Positions 39,165-52,400 of a stretch of 64,000 bases of DNA are shown in pieces. A program made the position numbers and the translations under genes. Within the stretch, counting starts at the first letter, position 1; each line of letters begins with the position of its first letter. This stretch comes from Silurus meridionalis (lineage: Eukaryota > Chordata > Actinopteri > Siluriformes > Siluridae). The notes beneath the pieces are model-generated. The model was not told where the DNA came from. It saw only the letters and a program-made list of their open reading frames with translations, and ran no database searches. The stretch lies in NCBI RefSeq assembly GCF_014805685.1, contig NC_060884.1, positions 17,729,356 through 17,793,355 on the forward strand, in the 5' to 3' direction.

Positions 39165-41366
39165 TACAGTTTTTCTCAATTGCTAAAACACTAAACCCTA
39201 TTGTCTGAACCAAATGCTCAGTTGCCTGAACCCACTGATTGAATCAATCTCTCTTTTGGCAAAACCATAAGCACTTTTCACCTGTTTAGACACAACTTGC
39301 CAACACATTTTCATTGTGATGCACCCGTGCTGCATAATGGTGAGCACAGGTGACAAAAGTCAAACACAATTAAAGCACAAGTGTCACCACTTAAACACAA
39401 CAATTCAAAATGGATCACACTTGTGGCTAATGATTTGAGGGAACATATACAGTAAGCCAGTTCAGGGAGCACTGGTTTGTGAGACCCTACAATGGATAGA
39501 AATCTGAGAGGAAAAGTTTGTGTGAGAAGAGGTCGAGGTGGTCAGCGAAGACAAAGAACAGTAATATCTGATGAAATCAAAGCTACTGTGATTGACCATG
39601 TTCTTGTCCATGGTATGAACATGAGGGAGGCTGGACAAAGGGTACAACCAAACATCAGTAGATTTACTGTTTCCACCATAATCTGAAGATTTTGAGAAGA
39701 GAACAGGTAATTACCTATTTTTGACATTATAGTACAGTATGTAAATGTTGACAGCAATTACTGTATGACATACTATATACTGTACCACAGTATACTGTAA
39801 GTAAATATATGTTTCATTACATCACTGTACCAATGTACTGTAGTATTGTCATGGAGGGTTGATCTAACTGTTTGTAGGCCTAGTATTCAATGTACATTTT
39901 TTGTAACTCCATGTTCTCTTTTTGTAGAATTGAAAGACTGCCACATGGGGGTGGGAGGACAGGTATGTTCTCCCCACACTAAGAGATATGGTCCATGAGA
40001 ACAATGCCATTAAACTGAGTGAAATTCAGCAGAAGATCATTGAGGACCATGTACATTTTGAGGGTATCAACAGTGTCAGCCTCTCTACTGTTGATCGTGT
40101 CTTCAGGCGCAACAGACTGCGCATGAAACAGCTATACTAAGTGCCCTTTGATCACAACTAAGACTCAGAGTAAAGGAGCAAAGATTCCAGTATGTACAGG
40201 TTGGCATATATCCAGACACATTCAATGTTGATTACTCTAAGTAGTGATTTACTGTAGTGGCCTAAATCACTTTTTCCGTATTACTTACAAACGTTCTTCA
40301 ACTGGATGTAATGGAAAGACCCCATGAATACGTGTACATGAATGAGGCTGGGTTTAATCTCACCAAAAGGAGAAGGAGAGGCCGTAATGTGATTGGCCAT
40401 CGGGCCATTGTTGGTGTTCCTGGGCAGTGTGGTGGCACATTATGTGCTGCCATCAGCAATCATGGGGTTGTCCACCATCATGCCAACCTGGGGCCCTACA
40501 ACACTCACCAGCTCCTCATTTTCCTCAATCACACGTGAGATGCTCTGTTAGGGCAGCAGGATGAGCATCCCATCTATGTTGTTGTTTGGGACAATGTGAG
40601 TTTTCACAGAGCCCTCCAGGTTAGAGAGTGGTTCAATATAAACCAAGGTTTTATCAATCTTTGCCTTCCACCGTACTCCCCTTTCCTAAACACCATTGAG
40701 GAATTCTTCTCCTCATGGCGGTGGAAGGTATATGAAGGCCAACCTTACACCAGGGTACATCTCCTGCAAGCCATGGGATTTGCCTGTGGTGACATAGGTG
40801 TGGAGGCATGCCAAGCCTGGATACGGCATGCCAGGGGTTTTTTCCCCCGTTGCCTGGCCAGACAAAATGTGGCCTGTGATGTGGATGAAGTCCTGTGGCC
40901 TGACCCAGTACGGAGACATGATGCTGTGGCTGAGTAATGCACTTATTTGTATATTTTTGTACTTTATTTTTAAATGGGCTAACTGTACACAAGTGGCAAA
41001 CGCATAAGATTTCTGTTTGTGTTTACAAGTGCTACGTGTAAATGCACAATATTTCTGTTTTGTCTTTTTGTACAAGTGCTAAATGCACAGGTTTTTTTGT
41101 TTTGCAACATGCATTTAGCCTACAGTGAACAATAAACATTTATTTAGCATTGTGTTTACTATTTTCCTACGTAGTGTTTAGTGACTGTTCCGTAGTTATT
41201 TTAAATTTGATTGACTCGGGGCACAATTTGACAACATAGTTCAGTTTTGAGCACAGATTGAACTGTTTTGAGGTGAAAGTTTGGTTTTGCAAGAAGAGTC
41301 TGAGGTTTTGTGAATGTAGCTTGAAAATTGGGTTTTGTGTTCACAGTTTAGAGAAAAGGAGATCAG
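39165..41366 (+). mobile_element. Decayed Tc1/IS630-like DDE transposon
   Basis: About 2.2 kb. It holds a broken DDE_3-type transposase and is flanked by imperfect inverted ends. The left end begins near 39168 with 'ttttctcaattgctaaaaca'. The right end reads, in reverse complement, 'ttttctctaaactgtgaaca' (about 41340-41360). Family membership comes from the transposase; the exact borders are approximate. Confidence 0.7.
39492..40937 (+). pseudogene. Broken DDE_3 (IS630/Tc1-like) transposase
   Basis: Would have bound the element ends and cut and joined DNA. The N-terminal helix-turn-helix part starts MDRNLRGKVCVRRGRGG and continues 'SDEIKATVIDHVLVHGMNMR'. A likely intron at 39707-39927 (GTAATT...TTTGTAG) splits NR|IERLPH. 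A second intron is suggested before 40296, with its acceptor apparently mutated. Catalytic region pieces: 'YMNEAGFNLTKRRRRGRNVI', where the usual first Asp is Asn; 'VWDNVSFHRA' with the second Asp; and 'YSPFLNTIEEFFSSWRWKVY' with the Glu. Stops at 39682-39684 and 39694-39696 are TGA where CGA (Arg) is expected, typical CpG decay; frameshifts follow 39960. Not functional. Confidence 0.8.
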
Positions 41367-41984
41367 CTTTTAAGAAATGTAAATCACACAATATATATTA
41401 AATAGCATGATTATGTTTATCTTGGCACAACATCGCTACACAACTTCATTTAACTAAAAGGACAAACTATGACAATGTTTGACATCTACCGTGTTTATAA
41501 CATAGTAAAAGCAAGTCTTTACAAAACTTTGAATATAGTTTCTATTCTCTCTCCAGATGTTTCATAAAGCATTAATAACAAATATCCATCTGATACATTT
41601 TGCTATTTGAGCAGACCCTCTCATCCGTTTAATTTCATCCATTACTAATCAATACTTGGGTGACTTTCAGGTCCTGTTCACTTTATTAGAGATTTGCTGT
41701 GTACAGCTCAGCATTTCTGTGAACTAAACAAAACACACACAAAAAAAACAAGCATACACAAAATATTTACTAGGTGAAGAATTTAACAGTAAAACAAATG
41801 CTTATTGGCAATATCTGAAAATGTATTTTTCCTTTAGGTTTGCTGATTTCTGGGCAAGCAGCTGAGAGAAGCAGTGGCTAATGACTCCTTCTGGACTTAA
41901 ACTCACTTAAAATGAATGGCACTGCACAGACTAAGCAATTTAAAGCCCTGGGCTGTATTCTAGTAGCTGCTGAGCACTGCTGCA

Positions 41985-42103
<119 letters not shown>

Positions 42104-42480
42104 ATCCGACAGTGATGTTGGGTGCAGAGTCAGATCCCCTGGGTTGAGAATGGAGGTGGGGTTTGAAGCGAATATGGGGTGGCGTGGCTTAGATGAATGT
42201 GTGTATGTGTGTGTGCACCCCGGAGATGTTACATTGCTTGCTTACTCTGCAGGAGCTCAGGTCTCTCAGTCCTCTCTGTCCTCCCTCTCAGTCTAAGAAA
42301 CAAGCTGGTTCCTGTGCTGAGGACTTCTTTTCTTGTTTACCAGTAGCCTTTTGGCCTGGCCAAAGCAGAGACAAAAGAAATGGAAAGGGGTGCCATGTGA
42401 TCTCCTCACATACCAACTTTCAAACAAAGTATGTTTAAGAAGGTAAGACTATGCACTCCGTATGTGTGTGTGTGCGCGCG

Positions 42481-42514
<34 letters not shown>

Positions 42515-42599
42515 AAGATGAGGTGGGTGGGTCCGAGTGTGTCTGTTTGATGACTGATGGAAGCCCTGTATCTCAAGTTACTTCAGAGCTCTAAGATTA

Positions 42600-42707
42600 C
42601 TGCAGGAGAGGTTTAACTGATCCTGTGGCTGCAGGGACATGACTGTAAGTCAGCCGAAAGGAAGAATAGGGGAAAGAGCGATATAGATACACAGAGGCAG
42701 AGAGAAA

Positions 42708-42777
<70 letters not shown>

Positions 42778-42787
42778 AGAGAGTAAC

Positions 42788-42845
<58 letters not shown>

Positions 42846-42904
42846 CCCCATGAAACACAGAGCTACAAACTCATATAGAGAAACATATAAGATCAGACAG
42901 CCTG
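42600..42904 (+). other. Possible kcna10 5' non-coding exon (donor at 42904)
   Basis: A strong splice donor, AGCCTG|GTGAGTAC, ends at 42904, just after a GA-rich stretch. The next good acceptor in a useful position is the kcna10 one at 47561. The link is inferred only from spacing and splice-site quality. Confidence 0.25.
42713..42841. repeat. (GA)n microsatellite, interrupted
   Basis: Two GA blocks separated by 'taaagagagtaacagaa', about 130 bp in total. Confidence 0.95.
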
Positions 42905-44749
42905 GTGAGTACCTCTATGACTCCATCCTAGGGGAATGTATGAAAGCTTTTGTGTGTTGGCAAAGTTTTGGAGCCGTTTAAAGTGATGACTTGTGAGTTA
43001 GTGTTTGCTCTATTTGGTCTTAGTGGATTCTCTTTGTTTGTATGTGCACATTTAACAGTTTACAAAGATAATACATTTATGCAATTAAGCTTGAACTTTT
43101 TATTTATTGTATATTTGGTGCATTATCATATAAAGTAAGAGGTCTCTTTCCAGGCACAGCGACAATAGAAGACATGTAAATGACATTTTTATTATGTAAT
43201 ACATTACAATGAAATGATATCATGTAGGCACTGCATGGAAACTTTCTTTTGGTTAGTGTGTAAAACTGTTTTGAATGATTTTGGAATCACTTAATGATTA
43301 GATTTCATGCCAGCAGATTCTTAAGTTCAAATTAAAGACATGTAAAATAACAAGCTAATATATTGAGTATATATTCACAGAAAATAGACATCTAAAAGAC
43401 AACAATCAAAACAAAAGCAGATACAGAGACAAAAACTGCTCTTTTAAAAAAAATCTTTTTTTAGGTAGTTTTTTTCTGAACAACAACGCAATCTTTTTGT
43501 GGAACTTTTAAAATGTTATCAAATAAGGTCTTTCAGGGTGGAATGTGTTCAAGAGATGACCAAATACCATACAAAGCACTTTTTGTCCTCTACAGTGCTG
43601 CAATGAGTGTGGAGTCAGCAAATAATCCAGATGTGCCCAGTGTAAAACAATGGGTTTATCCTTGTGGCGTATCCAGGGAAACTTTCCTAGCGCTTTATGA
43701 TTGATGTTCCCCAAACTATACACACACCCTCTGCAGTGAGTTACATATCATCCCTCTGTGCATTTATCCAGACAAAATGCTGCAGAACAAGGACAGATGC
43801 TCTTGTCAACTTCATCTCTGTCTTATTCATGTTAGGTTAGTCCCTAATAGTAAACTCTATGTCACATCTGGAAATGAAATGTTTGTGTATAATGTACTAA
43901 AGCACATTGAAAACTATTCTTTAAACACTGTTCTATAAAACAGTAATTGACCTTTTGTTGACCTTGAAATAAGATTTATACTATTATAGTATAACAATTC
44001 TTTGAACAGAATGTATCAAGACTGCAGTTGTTCAGTTGAAAGGAGGTTGAAACAAAGAAAGGTGCAAAATGCAAGAATATTCAGTATATTGAGAAAATAT
44101 TTTCAATTTATGTGAAGTATTGGTTTATAATCAAATATTTTTGACCACTGCATTACTATTTCAGTTTAAATGTTGCATGATTAATGTTCAGCAAGTTTTT
44201 CATTATTGCAGCACACAAACATAATGCCAGAAGTAGACAGGAAATCTGCAGTATGGCATGAAAAAAAATACTGCAAAAATTTACTGGCCGGACAGGCTGA
44301 ATGTGCGAAATTGAATACACTCTAACCATAGAAGAAGAGTGAAAAACAATCACTATCACACAGACAAATCTTTCAGTAAATATAGATACATATTTGGAGG
44401 TGGGACATAAAAATTTAGTGCACATAAAATTACATCACACAACTCTTCACATTCTTCATAATTGCCAATAATATAAAAGGCAATGCTTAATTCCAAATGT
44501 CAGCAGTAGCTGTTATTAATGTTTTCTGATTTTAATGTGATAGTCCAAGTGATGCTTATTTACATCTTCCTACAAAAAGGATATTTCCTTGACTTTCAAA
44601 TTAGAAATAAACAAGAAATAAAATATCTTTAAATTGTACCAACTACGTAAATATAAAGAGACTGCACACACTAACCATACAAGATAGATGAAAACAAGCA
44701 GTGTCAAAAACAGACAAAATATAAATATAAATATATTTTATATTATTTA

Positions 44750-44868
<119 letters not shown>

Positions 44869-47561
44869 GTGGGACATTAATGGAATTTTCGTGCACATAA
44901 ATTTTCTTTATTTTAAGTTTTTTAGTTATGCACTAATTACTTGATAATTGCTATTAATATAAAAGGCAACACTTAATTCCAAATCTTATTGATTTTACTG
45001 TATTTGTCCTAATGATGGCACAGCAATAAGCAAAATATTGTTTTTTATTTTGCTTAAAGAATTGTTTATATGGTGCATGTATAAGAAACTTTGCACTATC
45101 AGAATTTAACCTAATAATGTGTCATGCAATAAAACTCACCTGTAAATCATCATTTGCACATTTTGACTGTTGTTATCACTGGTAAATTTTAGTATTATTT
45201 ACTATTAGTTTATTTCCCTGGATCCCTATTTTAATTAGGGGCCATTACCTGTAATATAATTTCTTTTTTTTTAAAGCTGAATGATTGCTTAAAAATATTT
45301 AACTTTATTGTTTTATGTCTGGAAGTAAAAAGCTAAGTGGTTGCATTTTACAACTTTTACCTCAGTGAAATTCATTTTCTGTAGGTGTCACAATTTACAA
45401 TAAGACTAATTACAGCTATTACATTAGCTATTAATTTAAAACAATTGCAATATCTCTTATTATTTGCAACACCTGAAGTACGCCAGGAGCAGTGTATTTT
45501 GGTTAAGGAAAGAAATATAAGCACATGGTAGCTGGATTCATAAAAACACTCCAATTTGTTTACTTTGCTGTTATACATGTTTGTTGTCCTGAATGCTGTA
45601 TCTGCGAAATGCTTAGACCAGCAACGAATGGACTAAGTGATATTTTGCTGATATTAAAAGAGAAATAAACGGCCACACAAAGCTCCAGTGTCAGTGTAAC
45701 TCAGTCCTATAGTGGAAAGGACAGTCCCTACAGTATACTAATAGGGTCAGTGGAATATCACACGGAGCGAAGGTGAGAGGTGTCAGATGTATTACTGTCC
45801 AGTGTTGCCACTTGAGTTGTCATGGTGCCAATGGCTTTTCTCTCTTTAGCTGCTGCTGGTTTCACGGTTTCAAGTTTTAAGGAGGATAGCTGTTTAAATC
45901 CTTTGTTTAGGCTTTGGTTACCCGTCTCCAGTAAACTCCCTGGACAATAGTTGATTGATAATAAGGAAGCTGACATAGTTCTCCAACGTGTATGTCTTTA
46001 TTAGACATATGATTGCCGTTCTATCCTACTGTTAATAAATAGTACTGTAATACTGTACTATTGATAATTATGAGCTAAAAGTTAATGTTATTAAATTATG
46101 TTGATTAACTGTTGTATCAGCTGCTATGCTCTTACATAGTAAATAATAGATGTGTATATGCTTTAGCAAGGATAATAATAAATGTTCCTTTTACTTTCTT
46201 CTCTTTCTCACCTTGTTAAATGCCTCATTACCCATCTCCAAAATCAATCATACCATGTAATCCTGGCAAGGGTTCCGCTGTACCACAGTCCTTTCCACTA
46301 TACTCTAAAAGTTTAGTGGACACAGAGTGAGAGGTATCAAATGTGTTAATGTTGCCATTCGAACCTTTCTTGGGCTCCGAGCTGTTACTTTTTTGAGTTG
46401 TTGCTGATTTCATTATGTCGGTCTTAGAGAGTCCTTCATCAGAGAATCGACTGTGTCACCATGAGATACTGATAATAAAAGTGACTGATTTATACTGTAT
46501 ACATGTGTGTTATATAAGTGTGTTATTGTGTTTGTGTTGCAAATAGGTTTTTAATGTTTCTTGTTTGGTTGTTTGATAAAAATATATTTGTACAAAAATT
46601 GTTTTATTGGCTAAATCTTAAGTGTAATCATTTAAATATGAATTACACAGTAATGTCTTAAATTAAGACTTCATTTTGAAGACCGTTTTATGTAATAGAT
46701 TACTAAAGTAATAGCAGTAGTTTTTGTTTTTTGACTTACAGTCACTTTAGAGACCTTTCCAAAAATACTGCATTAGTACATCATGTATTTGATAATCTGA
46801 CATAAAGAGACCAAAATATGACAAAAAGACCAAAATATAATATAATAGATAAATAAATAAATGCAATAATGATGTCATTTCTAATTGAATACAGTTAGAC
46901 CCCACACCTGAAAAACATTAACATGGCAACGTTACAGCTGAGAAGCTTGATTTATGTCACGTCTCTTTTTTTTTCTTCCTTTTCTTGCCCTGGTATCTGT
47001 AAAGCTCCGTTTGTTGCTGCTTTTTAACGATGACTTCAATAAGAATTGCCAAGTTTGGTATGCTGAAAAAAATGATTCAGCACCCTGATATAATTTAATT
47101 TAAGAAAGTTTTTACACAATTTTATTTATTTAATGTGAATAAATATAGTCCTATGTGTTAGTGATGATTGGTGGGTTCTGTTGATATAAGATATCGTAAG
47201 AGATACATTTGAGTGAAATCGGATTATTAAATTTGATCTTCATTTTGAAGTGAACACAGACAAAGCAAATACACCTAAGGTTTTTGTGATTGCATTATTT
47301 ATGAATGTTAAAATTTTTCAAGGAGAGGGCAAACTGAATAAGCTAAACCGTACAAAATAGAGTCCAGCCAAAATCAATCTGAAGCATAGAAAAGGAGTTG
47401 AAGGAAATAGCTGAAAGGAAATTCTATCTTATAGAAATTCTATATTTTCTCAGTATGCAGAATCAGGTTAATCTGACTAAGCATGCTCTGTTGAATTCCA
47501 CTATAAAGTTAAATTATGGGCAATGACACAGCTGTTCATTATTCTTTGTCTTTTTCTACAG

Positions 47562-47731
47562 ATCAGGTGACGTTGTCTTGGGATTTGTCTCCCTGCAACA
47601 AATCGATTTAGGAAGTCTGGATCCTCATCTAGCTTGCTGCACTGTGCAGTATACATATAACAGTGGTTTCCACACAGCAGTTCATCCTGGGTTAAGCAGC
47701 TCAAGTGTGCCCCAGGGAGGGCAGGGAGGCC
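47562..47731 (+). other. kcna10: kcna10 leader segment after a strong splice acceptor
   Basis: The acceptor 'ctttgtctttttctacag' ends at 47561. The 170 bases to the start codon contain no ATG, which supports 47732 as the first start in the mature message. Confidence 0.6.
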
Positions 47732-49402
47732 ATGGAGGTTCCTCTGGTAAACTTTGAGAACCTGGACGACATTGGAATTAACCTAGGAGACCCAAGTGAC
47801 TCAGGATATCCAGCTTCACCCTCTTCAGAGACACCAGAGCATAACCAGCTGACCCGTGGTCTGGATTCACCAGCGCATTCACCACAAAGATATAGGAGGC
47901 CTGGAAACACAACAACCTCTCCTACAACACTCACTAAGAAAGGAACCTCAAGTTGCAACAGTCTCATCTCTAACTGGAAGGTACTTATGAACAGTGAAGG
48001 CAGCCCCTGTGAGGCTCTCCTAGGGAAGGTGGCTAAAGACTGCTGTGATGACTTGTTTGCAGAAAAGCAGAACCTTGACGAAGGAGACCAAAGAGTAGTC
48101 ATCAATGTCTCAGGAATGATGTATGAGACAACTCTTAAAACCCTGAACCAGTTTCCTGACACTCTGCTTGGGGATCCTAAAAGGAGGATTGACTATTTTG
48201 ACCCCATGAAAAATGAGTATTTTTTTGATCGCAATCGCCCAAGTTTTGATGGAATTCTATACTTCTATCAGTCCGGTGGTAAGATCCGCAGACCAGCAAA
48301 TGTACCATTAGATGTATTTGCTGATGAGATTGTCTTCTATAGGCTGGGCCATGAAGTGATGGAACAATTCAGGGAAGATGAAGGTTTCATCAAAGACCCC
48401 GAACCTCAGTTGCCGACAAGTGAACTTTACCGTCAGTTCTGGCTCTTATTTGAATACCCAGAGAGCTCTAGTGCCGCCAGATCTGTTGCCGTAGTGTCTG
48501 TTCTTGTCATCACTATCTCCATTTGTATCTTCTGTCTAGAGACTCTTCCTGAGTTCCGTGATGATCATGAATTCCCCCAGAAAGTTGTTAACTTAACCCG
48601 TGATGTCAATGGAACACTTTTGTCCCCAAGTCCACCTCCCAAATCCCTGGAATCTACCTTTACAGATCCTTTCTTTGTAGTAGAAACTATATGTATAATA
48701 TGGTTCTGCTTTGAGCTAGGAGTGCGCTTTGTTGTGTGCCCCAGCAAAAGTGAGTTTTTCAGCAACATCATGAATGTGATTGATATTGTTTCCATCATGC
48801 CGTACTTCATCACAGTAATCACAGAGCTCATGGCCACTCATGACTCAGCGGCAAATCAGAACATGTCTTTTGCCACATTACGTGTCATCAGACTGGTAAG
48901 GGTGTTCAGGATCTTCAAACTCTCTCGTCATTCCAAGGGGCTACAAATTTTGGGGCAAACCCTAAAGGCCAGTATGAGGGAGCTTGGCTTGCTCATCTTC
49001 TTCCTTTTCATTGGAGTCATCCTTTTCTCCAGTGCCATTTATTTTGCTGAGGTTGATGAACCTGAAACACAATTTGTGAGCATCCCAGAGGGGTTTTGGT
49101 GGGCTGTGGTCACCATGACAACAGTTGGCTATGGTGACATGTGCCCAATTACCTTGGGGGGAAAGATGGTGGGAATCCTCTGTGCCATCGCTGGAGTGCT
49201 GACAATTGCTCTGCCTGTTCCTGTCATTGTTTCTAACTTCAACTATTTCTACCATCGTGAAACAGAGCAGGCAGAGAAGCAAGTGATGGATGCAGCTGCA
49301 GAGGCTGCTGCAAATCAGAAGACTGATGATAAACATGACAGTAACTATTCTCTAGACAAGAGCAATGGGAACTGGCCGACTGAAAAAAATGGCATTCCTT
49401 GA
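47732..49402 (+). CDS. kcna10: Kv1.8-type voltage-gated potassium channel subunit
   Basis: Intronless 556-residue Shaker-family subunit. The N-terminus [15 protein letters not shown] matches the KCNA10 family start (MEVALVNFDN in human), and the context gaggccATGg is strong. A long Ser/Thr/Pro-rich N-terminal tail precedes T1, which starts near R121. S4 carries R384, R387, R390, R393 and K396; TVGYGD is at 464-469, followed by [12 protein letters not shown] in S6 is present. The S1-S2 loop has two N-glycosylation sites (NLT, NGT). Features shared with KCNA10 are [24 protein letters not shown] and EGFIKDPE. It ends KNGIP, so no PDZ ligand. In mammals KCNA10 is expressed in inner-ear hair cells and kidney and has been linked to cyclic-nucleotide sensitivity. 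Odd: the T1 motif usually GLRFETQL reads GMMYETTL here. Confidence 0.95.
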   Translation: MEVPLVNFENLDDIGINLGDPSDSGYPASPSSETPEHNQLTRGLDSPAHSPQRYRRPGNTTTSPTTLTKKGTSSCNSLISNWKVLMNSEGSPCEALLGKVAKDCCDDLFAEKQNLDEGDQRVVINVSGMMYETTLKTLNQFPDTLLGDPKRRIDYFDPMKNEYFFDRNRPSFDGILYFYQSGGKIRRPANVPLDVFADEIVFYRLGHEVMEQFREDEGFIKDPEPQLPTSELYRQFWLLFEYPESSSAARSVAVVSVLVITISICIFCLETLPEFRDDHEFPQKVVNLTRDVNGTLLSPSPPPKSLESTFTDPFFVVETICIIWFCFELGVRFVVCPSKSEFFSNIMNVIDIVSIMPYFITVITELMATHDSAANQNMSFATLRVIRLVRVFRIFKLSRHSKGLQILGQTLKASMRELGLLIFFLFIGVILFSSAIYFAEVDEPETQFVSIPEGFWWAVVTMTTVGYGDMCPITLGGKMVGILCAIAGVLTIALPVPVIVSNFNYFYHRETEQAEKQVMDAAAEAAANQKTDDKHDSNYSLDKSNGNWPTEKNGIP

Positions 49403-52400
49403 AACATGTAGTGCTGCTAAAACCAGCATTACTAGCAATACAAAAAAAAGACAGAACAAAGATGCACTTAGAAAACATAATTTTGGATGAACACTAACTT
49501 AATGTAATGCATAAATCAACAGTACTTTTGCTGTAAAGTCATATCAGGAAACTTAGATAGTGATGCTGAGCAGGCCAAAGGCTGCTAAAAACACGGATTT
49601 ACCTTAAAAAAACATTTTAGTCAATCTGCCTTTTGAAGAACCAGAGTGGGGCAATTACGAAGGCCGATTAAGTATCTTACCCCTTTAATGCATTCTAAGC
49701 AGCTTATCAGCAGTAGAGATTTATTGGCACTGAACAAAATGTAACAGCAAAAATGTAAAGATGCTTACTATTTTTTTAAAGAATCTACCTGCACTGAGGC
49801 TTCTAAATGGTTAGAAATTAGGTGCCTGTTTTCTTTTTTTTCCAGAGCCCATTACTTGATGATTTTGCACACCTCACCTGCTCTCACAGCTGCACTTTGC
49901 TGAACATGTTTTTCCTTGACACTCATGCTGACATAACCTTTGACACTGCTGCTTGAGAAGAAAAAAAAAGCTTACTCCAAACTGTCATCCATCCTTCAAT
50001 ATCTCTAAAGATGTCCCTTTAGATTTATGAGTCTTATTGGTTCGAGTTCTTACAACAGATTGAGATACTGTACTATATTTAGATGACCCATGCTGTCATT
50101 ATAGCATCCACTATTTGTCCCACATTATTCAGGAGTTGCTATTTATACCAAGACAGTTGTAAAATTGGGAGTGTGGCCTGTAACCTGGAATGCAAAATTC
50201 ACAGCATTACTGTGAAGCATCATATCATTTTGATCACATAGTTTAAACTGGGCATGAATCAATGTGAAAGATGTGTACATTTTCTTATGGTTGGTTTGCA
50301 AAAGCTACATAGCAATATGTAGTATATAGTGTAAATTCAAGCAATATAATTGAATCTGCTGTATACATGTAGAATTTGATATTAATCGAAGATCTGATGT
50401 TGCAGTACACAGCAAATAGCTAATGGCTTCACTCGTTCCCAAAATATGCACTCAGGAGTGTTATGGCCATATAGTGCACACCATGCATGAGGTGATCTCT
50501 GTTACTGACTTATAGAACTACCTCTTAGTTTGAATGCAGGAAGAAAGTCTATCTAACGTGTTTTTAGAAGGCTATTAGGTGAAAGTGTAGCATATGTTAA
50601 CTGTAACCTTGGGACTTGTAGTTTAGCTAAGTTAGTCAGTGCTAAGACAGAGAGCATGACAGTACTCTGCATGATAGCATACATACTGTTAAAAAAAAAA
50701 AACTCAACCAAAGCAACAAAAAGGAACTGTAATTTATCTCATATGTTTTAACCTAAATGATTACTTTAAATTTTTTATAACATTTCATAATGCATTACTA
50801 AAATTAAATTATGATTATATCTAACAAATTAGCACACCAGTTAATGTCATGAATATACTTAAATATTGGTTCCTTGACTTGCAAACTCACAAACTTTCAG
50901 TAACTGCTTTATCCTGATTAGGTTAAGGAATGTATCCTGGGCCAGTTCATCTCTGGACACCACACACACACACACTTCAATGCTCTTAAAATCGAAATAT
51001 TATCTTTATTTATTACCTACAATTACAAAGTACTTGCACTGTACTCTGACATACAACTATGCAGTAACCATATGTTACAAATGCTTTTTAGGAAATTACA
51101 CTTATTTTTGATTAATAATAAATTGTATAAATGTCGCACAGCTGCTCATTTTAAATAGCATTTTCAAAACCATATAGTACCATTTACATTCATTCATTAT
51201 AGCAATAAAATTCTGCACTTTTTAAATTAATTTTCCACTTATAATTGGTAATTAACTCAAACAACTATAGCAGATAAATGCCATGCATAAAAACTAATGG
51301 TAAACTTTGTTTAATTGTTTTCAAAACCATTATTTAAAAATACAATGCCAAAACCAGACTTATTTAGTATTATTTAAACTGCAATCTGACTTGATGTCTT
51401 GTTTGGCATTTAATAATCCATTGTGTCAATGGTAAATGTTATGGGAAGAAAAAAACACCAATAAAAACATTGCATGCATAGCATATGTTAGAATGTACCG
51501 ATGTTACATGTTCATAAAAGCCCTAAGACCCTAAAAGGACACTTGGAATGCTTACAGACCATTGACATTGCTAGCAGTAGTTTAAAGCCTTGAAATTATA
51601 ATAGATTTAAGCATTACATGAAAGGGTGCATGGAAAAAAAAATGACCATAGAAGCATTATATTTTAATCGTGATATTCTGAGTGCCTTTAATTAAACACA
51701 AATGTTATAAAATGAAAAATATATTATTTTCTTTATCCTTTTTCAAACTGTCTATGCATTGTCCTGGTGCAGGGTTTGTGCAGTATGCATAATGGTATAT
51801 GCATTATGGTGTAATAAAATTGTAAATTACTTCATATCAAAACTCATGTACAAAGAGGTTTCCCTTTAATCAATGATTCATAAACAAGCAATGTGTAATG
51901 GAACAGCAGTGTTTTTTATGTTGTTGTAAGCATTTATTAGTACTAATTTCCAAAATATATGACGTTAACCACAAACATTAAATTTATGATTCTGTTGGTT
52001 GAGAGATTTTTGTTTTGACCAGGTGTGTGAAGTCTGAGAAAATATTAATCTTTAAGTACACATAGTATCTCTGCCCTGTATGTAAAGTAATCTCAAAAAG
52101 TTAAATGTCAATGTTAGTCATAGCTTGTCCACAGTAATATTAAACTAAAAGCTCCTCTGTGGATAGAATATTTGAACCAACATAAAAGACACCATCAGTC
52201 TTGTTAAGATTAAGTCAGACTTTTCTCATTTCTAGAGAGTTCAGCTAAATTCTTTCATCTAACTGGCTTGAATTATCACAGAGGGAGTGAAATAGAAAAC
52301 CTACATCCAAACTTAGCCAGCAGCTGACACTGCAGTTTTTCCTTCCTGAACCCAGTTTTAATTTGGGTGCATTGTTTGCCTCTATCATACCAAACGTCTC

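Noticed and set aside
43508..43723. Overlapping short frames on both strands after the GA repeats
   Set aside because: No family resemblance, no splice-site or start-context support.
47076..47090. Possible REST/RE1 site before kcna10 (TTCAGCACC)
   Set aside because: Only the left half matches; the following bases do not form the right half at any accepted spacing.
47705..47731. Nine-codon upstream extension of kcna10 with a GTG start
   Set aside because: The ATG at 47732 has a strong context and matches the family start MEV.LVNF; no ATG exists upstream in the exon.
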